A program made the translations under genes and the position numbers. Of a stretch of DNA of 64,000 nt, positions 9,313-18,304 are shown piece by piece (position 1 is the first letter of the stretch; each line of letters starts with the position of its first letter). The notes below the pieces were generated by a model, which was given only the letters and a program-made list of their open reading frames with translations, made no database searches and was not told the DNA's origin. The stretch comes from Marinobacter salexigens (GTDB taxonomy: Bacteria > Pseudomonadota > Gammaproteobacteria > Pseudomonadales > Oleiphilaceae): the NCBI RefSeq assembly GCF_018860765.1, contig NZ_JAHKPV010000019.1, positions 598,293 to 662,292 of the forward strand, given 5' to 3'.

Positions 9313-10071
9313 ATGGGTCCCGGAGATGACAGTTTGGTAGGAAAATTCTGGAGGCCAACACGTCAACGTAAAAGAAAGCGCCAGACTCGCGGCAACCTGT
9401 GGCAGTCCCGCATGAAATGGTTTGGGCTTCCGGTTCTGGGTTTGGTTGTCGGTGTCTGGGCCACTCTGCGTTTTAGCTTGCTCGCCCCGGCTCCACCTGT
9501 AAACCCGAACGATCTGTGTGACATTTTTCGTGAGCACACCGTTTGGTACGACTACGCAAAAGAGTCTCAGGAACGCTGGGGCACCCCCATTGCCACTCAC
9601 ATGGCATTCGTATATTACGAATCATCGTTCCGAAGCCATGCCCGGCCACCCAGAACGCTACTATGGGGTTTTATACCCTGGTCTCGTCCGACCACTGCCT
9701 ATGGATATGCACAGGCGCTGGATCCAGCTTGGGGGGAGTACCTTGCAGCCAATGGGGACGGCATTTTTACCGTGCGTACAGACATGGAGTACGCTCTGGA
9801 TTTCGTAGGCTGGTACAACCATCTTACCAACCGCCAGCTTGGCATTCCTTTCTACAACCCTCGCCAGCTCTATCTTGCGTACCACGAGGGCCGTGGCGGC
9901 TACGCTCGCAAAACGTTTGCGCGTAAGCCCGAGGTTACAGCTTTGGCTTCACGGGTTCAGGCTCGCGCCTTCCGTTACGATAACCAGCTCAAATCCTGTG
10001 AGCAGGAGTTCCAATGTTGGCGCTGGTACCAGTTCTGGCCATTCTGTAGCGCGAGCCCATCGCCCCAGTAG
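9313..10071 (+). CDS. Membrane-anchored lytic transglycosylase-like (SLT) protein
   Basis: A 252-residue protein with one N-terminal membrane segment (about residues 35-55) and a periplasmic domain like family-1 lytic transglycosylases. Motifs are AFVYYESSFRSHARP, with the likely catalytic Glu in YYES, then AYGYAQALDPAWGEY and LAYHEGRGGYAR. Such enzymes cut peptidoglycan. The start is uncertain: ATG 9313 has no strong ribosome binding site and an internal ATG at 9412 would begin just before the membrane segment. The stop touches the convergent LysR gene with no gap. Confidence 0.78.
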   Translation: MGPGDDSLVGKFWRPTRQRKRKRQTRGNLWQSRMKWFGLPVLGLVVGVWATLRFSLLAPAPPVNPNDLCDIFREHTVWYDYAKESQERWGTPIATHMAFVYYESSFRSHARPPRTLLWGFIPWSRPTTAYGYAQALDPAWGEYLAANGDGIFTVRTDMEYALDFVGWYNHLTNRQLGIPFYNPRQLYLAYHEGRGGYARKTFARKPEVTALASRVQARAFRYDNQLKSCEQEFQCWRWYQFWPFCSASPSPQ

Positions 10072-10971
10072 TCAGGCTATCGGATTAAACTCAATGGCCG
10101 CTGCCTGCGCCTTTAGTCGATCAACTAGAAACTCCATCACAATACGAACTCTCGCCATCTGATGCGTGTCTTGGCTTACATGCACCCACAGATCAACACT
10201 TTCACCCTCAAGAGGGTCTGACAGGCGGCGCAATTCTTTTGTGCCCTCTCCCAAATAACATGGCAATACCGCAAGACCTGCACCTGATCGTGCCAACGAA
10301 TGCATGGCATGCAAGCTGTTGCAGCGGATAACGGAGGTGGCATTTTTCAAATGCTTGCGATACCAGCGACCCGTAGCCAGATGACTAAAGGTGTCATCTG
10401 GAATTATCCAAAGACACTCCTCGGGCTGGTTTTCAATATCCATATTACGGTGGCGACGGCAATAACTGGCAGAGCCATAAACTGCGGATTCAATCGCCGC
10501 TATGCGTTCACCTTCCAGTGTTGCCTGAGGTTTGTTCTCAGGGCGCAGGGTGAGGTCTGCCTCCCTGTGCGTAAGATTGGTGACGTCGTTATCGGTAAGC
10601 ACTTCTAGCTCAATATCCGGATACTCACGCACCAACTCAGCCAAAACTGATCCGAGCAGTTCACTCATCATCGTGTCTTCAGCCGCCAAACGCACCCTCC
10701 CTACCGGGGCCGCATCCTGCCCGACCAGCTTACGCTCGAGATTTTCCATTTCCACGGATAGTTTTTCCGCATTACGGAAAGCGGTTTCCCCCACCGGCGT
10801 TAGCTGTAATCCATCTCGGTTGCGCTCAAAAAACTGCACACCCAAAGACTCTTCCATCTGGTCTAGCCGTCGCAAAACCGTAGTTTGATGAACGCCCAGT
10901 ATCTCTCCGGCTTTAGCGAGCGTTCCACCTATTGCCAGAGCGTGTATATATCGAAGATAATCCCAATCCAT
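10072..10971 (-). CDS. LysR family transcriptional regulator
   Basis: A 299-residue LysR protein. The N-terminal helix-turn-helix covers residues 1-60 (GGTLAKAGEILGVHQTTVLRR), followed by a helical linker and a two-lobed effector-binding domain from about 90. No divergently transcribed metabolic gene faces it; the next gene upstream is a tiny ORF at 11114, so its target is not evident. The inducer is unknown. Confidence 0.88.
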   Translation of the reverse strand: MDWDYLRYIHALAIGGTLAKAGEILGVHQTTVLRRLDQMEESLGVQFFERNRDGLQLTPVGETAFRNAEKLSVEMENLERKLVGQDAAPVGRVRLAAEDTMMSELLGSVLAELVREYPDIELEVLTDNDVTNLTHREADLTLRPENKPQATLEGERIAAIESAVYGSASYCRRHRNMDIENQPEECLWIIPDDTFSHLATGRWYRKHLKNATSVIRCNSLHAMHSLARSGAGLAVLPCYLGEGTKELRRLSDPLEGESVDLWVHVSQDTHQMARVRIVMEFLVDRLKAQAAAIEFNPIA

Positions 10972-11113
10972 AGCTACTGCATATTTGCAACGTGAGTACG
11001 GAGTTTAACGTATTTACGCTGCAAAAAAATACCCCTATAATTGACGGTAAATTCGGGTAATCCCATTTTATTCACAGATAACTAGCAACTCACCAGATAA
11101 GGAGGAAGTCGCT

Positions 11114-11308
11114 ATGGCACAAAGACATATAGCAACCGTTCAACCGCTACCATCCAGTATCCTCCACAACAGTACTGCGGTGAGAAGCCAGCACACACGT
11201 GCGGCTGCAAAGATGGCGGTTCAATTTATGAGCCGTAAGCTACGGTCATTTAATCGGAAGGCTGTAGCTGTAACACCTGATATCACGCAGATGCAAGGCG
11301 GACACTGA
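11114..11308 (+). CDS. Small hypothetical protein with strong ribosome binding site
   Basis: A 64-residue protein not recognised from any family. It is very likely real: AAGGAGGAA lies just before the ATG at 11114, and a strong hairpin terminator follows at 11374. The product is basic (VRSQHTRAAAKMAVQFMSRKLRSFNRKAV) with no signal peptide or membrane segment. It diverges from the LysR gene and may be under its control, which is only an inference from position. Confidence 0.6.
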   Translation: MAQRHIATVQPLPSSILHNSTAVRSQHTRAAAKMAVQFMSRKLRSFNRKAVAVTPDITQMQGGH

Positions 11309-11373
11309 TTCCAGTCGGGCTAACGTAAAGAGCTGCACCTTATAGCGCAGCTCTGAAGCAACTAGTCAAACTG

Positions 11374-11413
11374 AAAACGCCGGTGGTTCTGATCCCAGAG
11401 CCACCGGCGTTTT
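11374..11413. terminator. Bidirectional intrinsic terminator
   Basis: A long stem with AAAACGCCGGTGG at 11374-11386 pairs with its complement at 11401-11413; inner bases extend it around a six-base loop. The A-run and T-run at the two ends suit termination from both sides, for the small gene at 11114 and the convergent acyl-CoA ligase gene. Confidence 0.85.
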
Positions 11414-11424
11414 GCATTGTTACG

Positions 11425-13107
11425 TTAGAATTCCCACACCACCTTCTTTTTCTCCTCAAACCAAGCATCCATTTTGCGGTTGTATACATCCTCAATCACA
11501 TTACGCTTGATTTTCATGGTGGGCGTCAGCATGCCGTTCTCCATGGTCCAAGGCTCTTTCACAACAACCACAAACGACACTTTTTCATGGGCTTCGCAGC
11601 CTTCGTTCACCGCATCCAATTCGTTTATCAGCTCCTGCTCCAACTCCTCCCGGTTCATTCCTGCTGCAAGCGCATCTCGAACTTCCTCTGATAGAAGCAG
11701 CATCAGGCAGGGTTGAGGCTGGTTTGCCCCAGCCACACAGACAGCTTCCACCGATGGATGATTAAACCGGTTTTCAATAGGAACCGGCACAACATATTTA
11801 CCCTTCGACGTTTTGAACAGGTCTTTTACCCTGCCCGTAATCTTCAAGTAACCATCGGCGGTGATTTCACCCATGTCGCCGGTTTTGAGAAAACCATCGG
11901 GGGTAACGTCTTCGCGAGTTTTCTCGTCATCCTGATAGTAGCCCAACATCATGCCAGGGCTCTTCACCAGCAGCTCTCCACCATCGCCTATACGGTGCTC
12001 CACCCCAGGGTTTGCCACACCTATATAGCCGATTCTGGTCTGCCCCGGTCGGCTAACGTGGGAGTAACCGAAGTTTTCCGTCATGCCGTAAACCTCCAGC
12101 AATTCCAGCCCAAGATCCCGGTACCAGGTAATTATCTCTTCAGACAGCGGCGCAGCCCCTGTTAGAGCGGCCCGGCAATGGTCCAACCCCAGCTGTTTGA
12201 GAACCTTCTTTTTAACCACGGATCGAATCAACGGAATATTGAATAACAGTTTTTGCTTTTTGGGCGGCAATTTAGCGTTTATGCCAAGGTAGAATTTCAT
12301 CCACAGCCGGGGAACCGAGAAGAACAGGGTGGGCCGGGCACGCTGCAAATCCTGCTGGAAGGTATCCAGTGTATTGGCAAAATACAGATGAAAGCCGAAG
12401 TACAGGGATTGGGTTTCAACAGCCGCTCGCTCAGCCACGTGGGCCAAAGGCAGATAAGACAGCATGCGATCCTCTGACGAAGCCGTGAACATTTGCTGCA
12501 AACCATCCGCAACTGCCATCATCGCGCGAAAACTGTGCATTACCCCTTTGGGGCGACCGGTACTTCCAGAGGTGTAAGCAATGGTGGCCAAGGTATCAGG
12601 ATCCGGCAGTACCGGCGTTGCGGGTTCGTGCTCGGCAGTGATATCCAGCCATTTGGGCGTATCATCTCGCGGCGACATGGGCAAAGAGATAATGGGTAGA
12701 TCTGAAGGAATGTGCCCTTTTATATCGTTCCAACCATCCGCGGTTCCGTCGAGCTTCCCTAAAAACAGCAGCTTTGCCTGACTGTGTTCAAGAATATAAC
12801 CAGCCGCTTCACCATTGAGCGTAGGGTAAAGCGGCACAGAGACATGCCCTGCCGCCCAGATAGCAAGATCCGACAACACCCAGTGCGCGCTGTTTTTGCC
12901 CAAAATGGCTATTTTGCTGCGTTCTGGCAGCGCAAGGCTGTTGATATGAGCCGCCATCCGTGACACCTGATCAGCAGCTTGTTTCCAAGTAAGGTCTGCC
13001 ACAGAGCCATCAGGGTATGGCTGGGTCAGGTATACCTTTTCGGGATTTTTCTCTGCCCAGTAATATAAACAGTGCAAAGATGTCTGCCTGCTGGGATTCA
13101 CTGCCAT
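11425..13107 (-). CDS. Long-chain fatty acid CoA ligase (AMP-forming)
   Basis: A 560-residue adenylate-forming enzyme. The ATP-binding P-loop YTSGSTGRPKGVM is near residue 180, the A5 motif EVYGMTENFG near 345, TGDMGEITADGYLKITGR near 420, and the C-terminal lysine region LTPTMKIKRN near 540. The extended long-chain family pattern (SVPRLWMKFYLGI) suggests it activates long-chain fatty acids to acyl-CoA by way of an acyl-AMP. It stands alone, ends at a shared terminator, and faces a short membrane ORF at 13366. Confidence 0.9.
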   Translation of the reverse strand: MAVNPSRQTSLHCLYYWAEKNPEKVYLTQPYPDGSVADLTWKQAADQVSRMAAHINSLALPERSKIAILGKNSAHWVLSDLAIWAAGHVSVPLYPTLNGEAAGYILEHSQAKLLFLGKLDGTADGWNDIKGHIPSDLPIISLPMSPRDDTPKWLDITAEHEPATPVLPDPDTLATIAYTSGSTGRPKGVMHSFRAMMAVADGLQQMFTASSEDRMLSYLPLAHVAERAAVETQSLYFGFHLYFANTLDTFQQDLQRARPTLFFSVPRLWMKFYLGINAKLPPKKQKLLFNIPLIRSVVKKKVLKQLGLDHCRAALTGAAPLSEEIITWYRDLGLELLEVYGMTENFGYSHVSRPGQTRIGYIGVANPGVEHRIGDGGELLVKSPGMMLGYYQDDEKTREDVTPDGFLKTGDMGEITADGYLKITGRVKDLFKTSKGKYVVPVPIENRFNHPSVEAVCVAGANQPQPCLMLLLSEEVRDALAAGMNREELEQELINELDAVNEGCEAHEKVSFVVVVKEPWTMENGMLTPTMKIKRNVIEDVYNRKMDAWFEEKKKVVWEF

Positions 13108-13365
13108 AAAAAACTCCTTATTGTTGTTATCGCTGTCGGCACCCGACCAACATCGGAATGTAGATTCATCCTATTTCGTATCTATACGATAATAGAGATA
13201 TTTTTTGAGACCTCAATGGTATTAAACACCCGCCTCACTGACCAAACCATCCGATTTTCAGCGAGCGACCAGAAGAGGCTGAAAAATTTTTATGTGACAT
13301 CCATCAAGATTGGTCTAGAGTGAAATTTGCAGCGTATCGAATTCCCTTACTCATAGGAGATCACC

Positions 13366-13473
13366 ATGAGACAATCGACCCGCTCTGTACTAATCTTCCC
13401 TGCTTGGGGATTTATTTTGCTTGGATCAGCCGCTTTCTTATACAGTGCCTACGCAGGCATGCTGGGTTCCTGA
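13366..13473 (+). CDS. Very small membrane protein (35 residues)
   Basis: The ATG at 13366 follows TAGGAGATCACC, a good ribosome binding site. The product is 35 residues: a short charged start (MRQSTRS), one hydrophobic helix of about 20 residues (VLIFPAWGFILLGSAAFLY) and SAYAGMLGS at the end. No family recognised. It lies between the divergent acyl-CoA ligase gene and the convergent Lrp gene. Small single-helix proteins of this kind are often missed in annotation. Confidence 0.6.
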   Translation: MRQSTRSVLIFPAWGFILLGSAAFLYSAYAGMLGS

Positions 13474-13505
13474 GACTCTTGCATTAAAACAACATGGGAA
13501 AGCGC

Positions 13506-13934
13506 CTAGCGGCGGAAGCGGGTTTCCAACACCACTGCCGAGTTAGTGCGCTCAACACCTTCAAGATTACCAATCTCATCCAATACAGCACTTAACTCTT
13601 CCAAAGACTGTGCCTGCAAAATCGCTATAAGATCGTACTCCCCGCTTACCGAAAACAGCTGTGAAACCTGGCTAATCCCTTCAAGCAGTGAGTTTGTTCG
13701 TGCCGTCAGCTTCTGGGCAACCTTTATAGAAACATGCGCCTCAACTTGGTTGGACGAAAAAGCTCCGCCCAATTGAACGGCATAGCCAGCAATTACACCG
13801 CTAGCTTCCAGCCGAGCTATCCTGTTTTGCACGGTTGAGCGCGACAGGTGCAGCACCTTGGCTAAGTCCGTAATACTGATTCTGGCATTTTTCCGCAGCA
13901 GCATAAGCAGTTTCTGGTCTTTATCGCTGATCAT
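13506..13934 (-). CDS. Lrp/AsnC family transcriptional regulator
   Basis: A 142-residue Lrp/AsnC protein: helix-turn-helix at residues 5-50 (ARISITDLAKVLHLSRSTVQNRIARLEASGVI) and a C-terminal ligand-sensing domain with SVSGEYDLIAILQ. It is divergent from the AstA-like/DUF1338 pair at 14051 with about 115 bases between starts, so it is likely the regulator of that pair, responding to an amino acid. That assignment is inference from position. Confidence 0.88.
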   Translation of the reverse strand: MISDKDQKLLMLLRKNARISITDLAKVLHLSRSTVQNRIARLEASGVIAGYAVQLGGAFSSNQVEAHVSIKVAQKLTARTNSLLEGISQVSQLFSVSGEYDLIAILQAQSLEELSAVLDEIGNLEGVERTNSAVVLETRFRR

Positions 13935-14050
13935 TTTGACAAGCTCTTAGGTTATTTTGACAAAAGCATAGCCCATTACGAGCAAAGTGCATCTGCAAAC
14001 TGGCATAGCCACGCGGCATACTGTGGCGAAATAACGTCAGGTTGCATCCT

Positions 14051-15157
14051 ATGATCATTCGCCCTATTACCGACAAAGATCTGGACACCCTTTTTCAGAT
14101 AGCCGAAGAGTCTGGCCCAGGGTTCACATCTCTAATGCCCGATAGGGACGCTTTGGCAAAAAAAATTGACCACTCCACGGCCAGTTTTGAGCGTAAGGTG
14201 ATTCATCCTGCTGATGAACACTATTTGTTTGTACTAGAGGATGAAGCCACTGGTGACGTTATGGGCACAACCGGTATTGAGGCTAACGCAGGGCATACTC
14301 GGCCGCTCTACCATTTCCGACGCAATACGGTTACCCATCACTCCCGAGACCTAGATCTCCGCCGCAGCGAAGAAACCCTCACTCGTTGCAATCATTACAC
14401 CGGCTATTCCGAAATTTGCTCACTCTATTTACGCCCGGAATTTCGTCGAGCCAACGCGGGGAAACTACTCTCTCGGGTACGTTTTCTGTTCATGGCCCTC
14501 CACCCTGAGCGTTTTTCGCACAACATAATAGCCGAAATGCGTGGTGTCTCGGATTCTGCCGGACAGTCACCGTTCTGGAATTGGTTAAGAGCCCACTTCG
14601 TGGACATGGAGTTCAGTCAGGCTACGCATTTGGTTGGTACTGGCTACACGGACTTCATTGATGAGCTAATGCCGTCGCACCCACTTTATACCTGCCTTAT
14701 GAGCCAAGAAGCGCGCACAGTTCTCAGCCAAGTGCACAGCCAAACCCGGCCAGCGTTGCGGATACTTGAAGCAGAAGGGTTTCAACACAAAGGGTTTATA
14801 GATCTTTTTGATGCAGGGCCAACGATTGAATGTGCACTGGCCGGTATTCGCAGTGTGAGAGCTTCTAATGCCTGCAGAGCTAGAGTTGATGAGTCAGGAG
14901 CATTTGGAAAAACCGGATTTGGGCACAGACAACATGGGGACAGCGGGCAAACGCTTATAACCAACGCAGGTACAACAGACTTTCGAGCGACGATCACAAC
15001 CGACACATTCGAGGAGTCAGGTGACCTGATTATTTCTCCTGCGCTGGCTGACAAACTTCACCTGCAAGACGGTGATCCCTCGCGCATTTTGCCATTGAGC
15101 CAAGCGAGACCAGCACAAACCCGAACTACGGCCATGGAGTTAAGTTATGCATACTGA
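14051..15157 (+). CDS. Arginine N-succinyltransferase family protein (AstA/AruFG-like)
   Basis: About 368 residues, close to the AstA family length. Visible family features are MIIRPITDKDLDTLFQIAEESG at the start, LTSLMPDR-like FTSLMPDRDALAKKI, EICSLYLRPEFRRANAGKLLSRVRFLFMA and EGFQHKGFIDLFDAGPTIEC. AstA transfers succinyl-CoA to arginine in the AST pathway. However, no astB, C, D or E genes are present here; instead it overlaps a DUF1338 gene. A role on another basic amino acid or product is possible. The ATG at 14051 has AGG nine bases upstream; a TTG three codons earlier is less likely. Confidence 0.8.
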   Translation: MIIRPITDKDLDTLFQIAEESGPGFTSLMPDRDALAKKIDHSTASFERKVIHPADEHYLFVLEDEATGDVMGTTGIEANAGHTRPLYHFRRNTVTHHSRDLDLRRSEETLTRCNHYTGYSEICSLYLRPEFRRANAGKLLSRVRFLFMALHPERFSHNIIAEMRGVSDSAGQSPFWNWLRAHFVDMEFSQATHLVGTGYTDFIDELMPSHPLYTCLMSQEARTVLSQVHSQTRPALRILEAEGFQHKGFIDLFDAGPTIECALAGIRSVRASNACRARVDESGAFGKTGFGHRQHGDSGQTLITNAGTTDFRATITTDTFEESGDLIISPALADKLHLQDGDPSRILPLSQARPAQTRTTAMELSYAY

Positions 15158-15953
15158 TCGCAACACTTTATTCGAAAATCTTTGGGCCAATTATCAAAAT
15201 GTTACGCCATCGGCTGTGCAAGTACATCGTATTCTGGGGGCCGAGGAAGACCAAACAATCATCAACGATCATATCGCGCTACGCACCTTCAACTTGCAGC
15301 CTGTAGGTTTGGATGCACTCGCAGAACACTTCTTGGGCTTAGGGTACCGAGAAAGAGGCGAATACCACTTCAAAGCCAAAAAGCTCTATGCCCGCCATTA
15401 TGAGCACCCAGACCCAGAGGCTCCACGGGTATTTATTTCAGAGCTGTTAACGGAACAATGCTCACCAGAGCTCCAATCAGTGGTGAAAACGTTAGTTGAA
15501 GGAGTCACCGAAGAAAGCGTTGCTGCAGACAACTTTCTGTATTCAGGCCGACATTGGAGTTTGGATTACGACACCTATCGCAAGTTGTTGGACGAAAGCG
15601 AATATGCAGCTTGGCTCGCAGCTTGGGGTTTCCGGGCAAATCATTTCACCGTAAGCGTAAATCATCTGCATAACTTCGAGACAGTCGCTGATATCAACCA
15701 GCTCTTGAAGGATAACGGCTTCAAGGTGAATGGCTCCGGAGGCGAAGTGAAAGGCTCTCCGGAGGATTTGCTTGAGCAGTCTTCCACCATGGCAGACCGG
15801 GTTCCGGTTCAGTTTAGTGATCAGGAAGCAACCATTCCCAGCTGTTTTTATGAGTTCGCATTACGTTATCCCAAGCCCGACGGCAGCCTTTACAACGGAT
15901 TTGTTGCCGCCTCTGCAGATAAGATCTTCGAAAGTACCAACGCAGGTATGTAG
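15147..15953 (+). CDS. Short DUF1338 family protein (2-oxoadipate dioxygenase/decarboxylase-like)
   Basis: A 268-residue DUF1338 protein. Members of this family include HglS/YdcJ, iron enzymes that convert 2-oxoadipate to 2-hydroxyglutarate in lysine breakdown. DHIALRTFN (His near residue 47), GFRANHFTVSVNHL (around 174) and FYEFALRYP near the end carry the likely metal ligands (His, His, Glu). This is the short form, shorter than HglS. It overlaps the AstA-like gene by 11 bases, which implies co-translation. The exact substrate is inference. Confidence 0.78.
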   Translation: MHTDRNTLFENLWANYQNVTPSAVQVHRILGAEEDQTIINDHIALRTFNLQPVGLDALAEHFLGLGYRERGEYHFKAKKLYARHYEHPDPEAPRVFISELLTEQCSPELQSVVKTLVEGVTEESVAADNFLYSGRHWSLDYDTYRKLLDESEYAAWLAAWGFRANHFTVSVNHLHNFETVADINQLLKDNGFKVNGSGGEVKGSPEDLLEQSSTMADRVPVQFSDQEATIPSCFYEFALRYPKPDGSLYNGFVAASADKIFESTNAGM

Positions 15954-16163
15954 AACCTTAACGGCGCACTATGCAGGCCAGCAGACCCTGCTTACGCGCC
16001 GTTACAAAGAAATAACGTTTTACAACGGTGCGCAGCAAGTTAATTGTCTACTTTTTAGGCATTAGTATGTTTTGGAAGCAGCCAGTTGATGAGTATTGCA
16101 AGTGGCTACATAACAACAAAATAGCGGCAGCACCTCAATGGCAAGCTCCGCTGGAGAATAGAA

Positions 16164-16829
16164 ATGTCTGCATCCGTAAACCACCTCGAAGAGCGCACCC
16201 AAGACTCGGGCGAATTACTTGAAGACATCATGCCTTCGGCGATCACTCTGGCGATGATGCTGCGCCATAAAAAAATGGCCGTATGGCTGCGCTCAGAGCT
16301 CGACGGCTATCAGGATCATGATGCCGCCCCTCCCTATCGAAAGGATTTGCCGGGACACATTGTTGCGAAATCTCCTCAATACGGATGGATTCCTGCGCCG
16401 GTAAGTGATCAACAAACGAAAGAGTTTGCTCACCTTGACCTGAGTGACGGCACCAAGTCTTTGGAAAAAATCTGCGTTAACAGCAAAAAGGGTGACGGCA
16501 ACCGTCTACTGCTGGATACCGATGACATGGCAATCCTACAAAAGCAGATCAACCTTAGTGCCGAGCTGGCCATCAACCTCAGCCGAGACGTTTACTCAGG
16601 CATTCTCAAAACCGTGCGCGGCGCCGTATATTTGTGGACACAGGCACTAATAGAAAAAGGCTTGGAGGGAGATCATAACCATTACAGCCGTGAGGAACGT
16701 GCTTTGGTTGCAGAACTGGACACCCCAGAGTATTTTTGGCGCAGAGCGATGGACGAGCTAGACACACTGCCGATTCCCGACGTGCGCTCTGCCGGATTTT
16801 TCGAGCGGATGTTTGGGCGGGCAGGCTAG
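16164..16829 (+). CDS. AbiTii-domain-like protein
   Basis: A 221-residue protein whose first third (residues 12-50, ELLEDIMPSAITLAMMLRHK then WLRSELDGYQD) resembles the AbiTii domain, named from an abortive infection protein. The rest has no recognised motif; a hydrophobic patch around 140-160 is helical (INLSRDVYSGILKTV). GGAGAATAG precedes the ATG. It stands alone on the plus strand. A phage-defence role is suggested only by the domain name; the similarity is judged by eye. Confidence 0.6.
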   Translation: MSASVNHLEERTQDSGELLEDIMPSAITLAMMLRHKKMAVWLRSELDGYQDHDAAPPYRKDLPGHIVAKSPQYGWIPAPVSDQQTKEFAHLDLSDGTKSLEKICVNSKKGDGNRLLLDTDDMAILQKQINLSAELAINLSRDVYSGILKTVRGAVYLWTQALIEKGLEGDHNHYSREERALVAELDTPEYFWRRAMDELDTLPIPDVRSAGFFERMFGRAG

Positions 16830-16904
16830 AGAACCACCGATTAGGCTAAACTAACACCTTGTTCCTGAACAATTCCATTTTGTTCCATGCAACAAGGAGT
16901 AACG

Positions 16905-17402
16905 ATGAAGCCTGTTGTCACACTTATTATTGCCTGCCTGTTCTTACTGACGGGCTGCCAGTCACTGTCAGACAGCTCCCCTGAGAGCGCGGCGGGCAAT
17001 GAAAACCGGTCATCAAAAGCTGAGGCGGCAGACCGCAATACGGTGCTTCTGAGCGCCCAGCACTGCCTGAGCGAATACCTTCAGGAACAGGGTCGTGTTC
17101 ATCACGGCCCCTGCCTCAAAATCATCACGGTTAACGGTGATACGCCACAAGTTCGACAGGATGGCTTTATCGCCCTCCCCGTTGCTACCTCGATGACTCT
17201 CGGCATCAGTTGCGTCTACCGCCATGCCGACGGTTCGCCGATCCCCGTCACCATGGAAACAGCCGACTTCAGCATCTCTGCGCAAACCTTCACCAAGCCA
17301 GGAAACCGTTGGTATCTGCACGCACACAAGCAGGCAAGGCAGGTTATTGGTTGTGAGCCCACACTGTCACGATCAACAAAACCAACTCAGGCAACAGATT
17401 GA
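16905..17402 (+). CDS. Putative lipoprotein
   Basis: A 165-residue protein with a lipoprotein signal: MKPVVTLIIACLFLLTGC, lipobox LTGC with the modified Cys near residue 18. The mature part has four more cysteines, possibly two disulfides in the periplasm. No family recognised. AAGGAG lies before the ATG at 16905. Its TGA overlaps the TTG start of the hydrolase gene, so the two are likely translated together. Confidence 0.72.
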   Translation: MKPVVTLIIACLFLLTGCQSLSDSSPESAAGNENRSSKAEAADRNTVLLSAQHCLSEYLQEQGRVHHGPCLKIITVNGDTPQVRQDGFIALPVATSMTLGISCVYRHADGSPIPVTMETADFSISAQTFTKPGNRWYLHAHKQARQVIGCEPTLSRSTKPTQATD

Positions 17403-18304
17403 AATCGCTGGTTCTGCGCGATGGGCGCACATTAGCCTACAGAGACGTTGGCGACCTACACGGTTACCCACTGATTTTTGGTCACGGTATGCCGGGGTGC
17501 CGGCTACAAGGCCAGTTTTTCCATAATCAAGCACTGAGACATGGCTTCAGAGTTCTTGCGCCTGACCGCCCCGGTATCGGCGGTTCAGATTACCAACAGG
17601 GGCGCCAATTATTGGATTACCCGAAGGATATCGAGCAACTGGCTGATTCACTTGGCTTGGATACATTCAGTCACTTCGGTTGGTCTAGCGGCGGGTCGCG
17701 CACTCTGGCCTGCTGTTACGCACTGAGTGAGAGAGTAGAACTGGGCGTCTGCCTTTCGGGTTACACACATTTTTCAGAATACGACAGCCGCCAAACACTG
17801 GGCGAGGGAGCCAACTGGCCAATTCCATGGCTGGCACGATACAGCCCCGCTCTCGTAAAACTCGCAGTGCGGCTTATAGCTCGCCTCTCCCGACGCCACC
17901 CAAGGCTATACATGCAGGAAGCGAAAAAGCTGGTTAACCAATCTGATCACGACCTGTTAAACCTCTTGCTGCGTGGAAATACCTTCCAACACGACCAGAT
18001 GGTCTGTATGGAAAGCGGCGGCAAGGCCATAGCAACCGACCTGCTCACCGAGCTTAAAGACTGGGGTTTCCGCTTAAATCAGGTACCGACACCTATTCTG
18101 ATTTACCAAGGAGAGGGCGATGCATTCGTGCCCGTCGATTACGCACGTCACCTTGCGGAACATTTACCTAATGCAGAACTGACGTTGCTTCCGGCCACTG
18201 GGCACCTCTACCCCTTAGCTGAAAATTTTCAAGACAAGCTGTTCACAAACATTCGTCAACGGCTAGCAAATAAAACTAATGTAAGGAGCCCCTTGCCACA
18301 ATGA
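17399..18304 (+). CDS. Alpha/beta fold hydrolase
   Basis: A 301-residue alpha/beta hydrolase of the HGG class. The oxyanion motif GHGMPGCR is near residue 28, RPGIGGSDY near 57, the nucleophile elbow GWSSGGS near 94 and the catalytic His in ATGHLYPLAE near 271. It starts with TTG that overlaps the stop of the lipoprotein gene (TTGA) and ends overlapping the ZIP gene by four bases, forming a three-gene unit. Substrate unknown. Confidence 0.82.
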   Translation: MKSLVLRDGRTLAYRDVGDLHGYPLIFGHGMPGCRLQGQFFHNQALRHGFRVLAPDRPGIGGSDYQQGRQLLDYPKDIEQLADSLGLDTFSHFGWSSGGSRTLACCYALSERVELGVCLSGYTHFSEYDSRQTLGEGANWPIPWLARYSPALVKLAVRLIARLSRRHPRLYMQEAKKLVNQSDHDLLNLLLRGNTFQHDQMVCMESGGKAIATDLLTELKDWGFRLNQVPTPILIYQGEGDAFVPVDYARHLAEHLPNAELTLLPATGHLYPLAENFQDKLFTNIRQRLANKTNVRSPLPQ

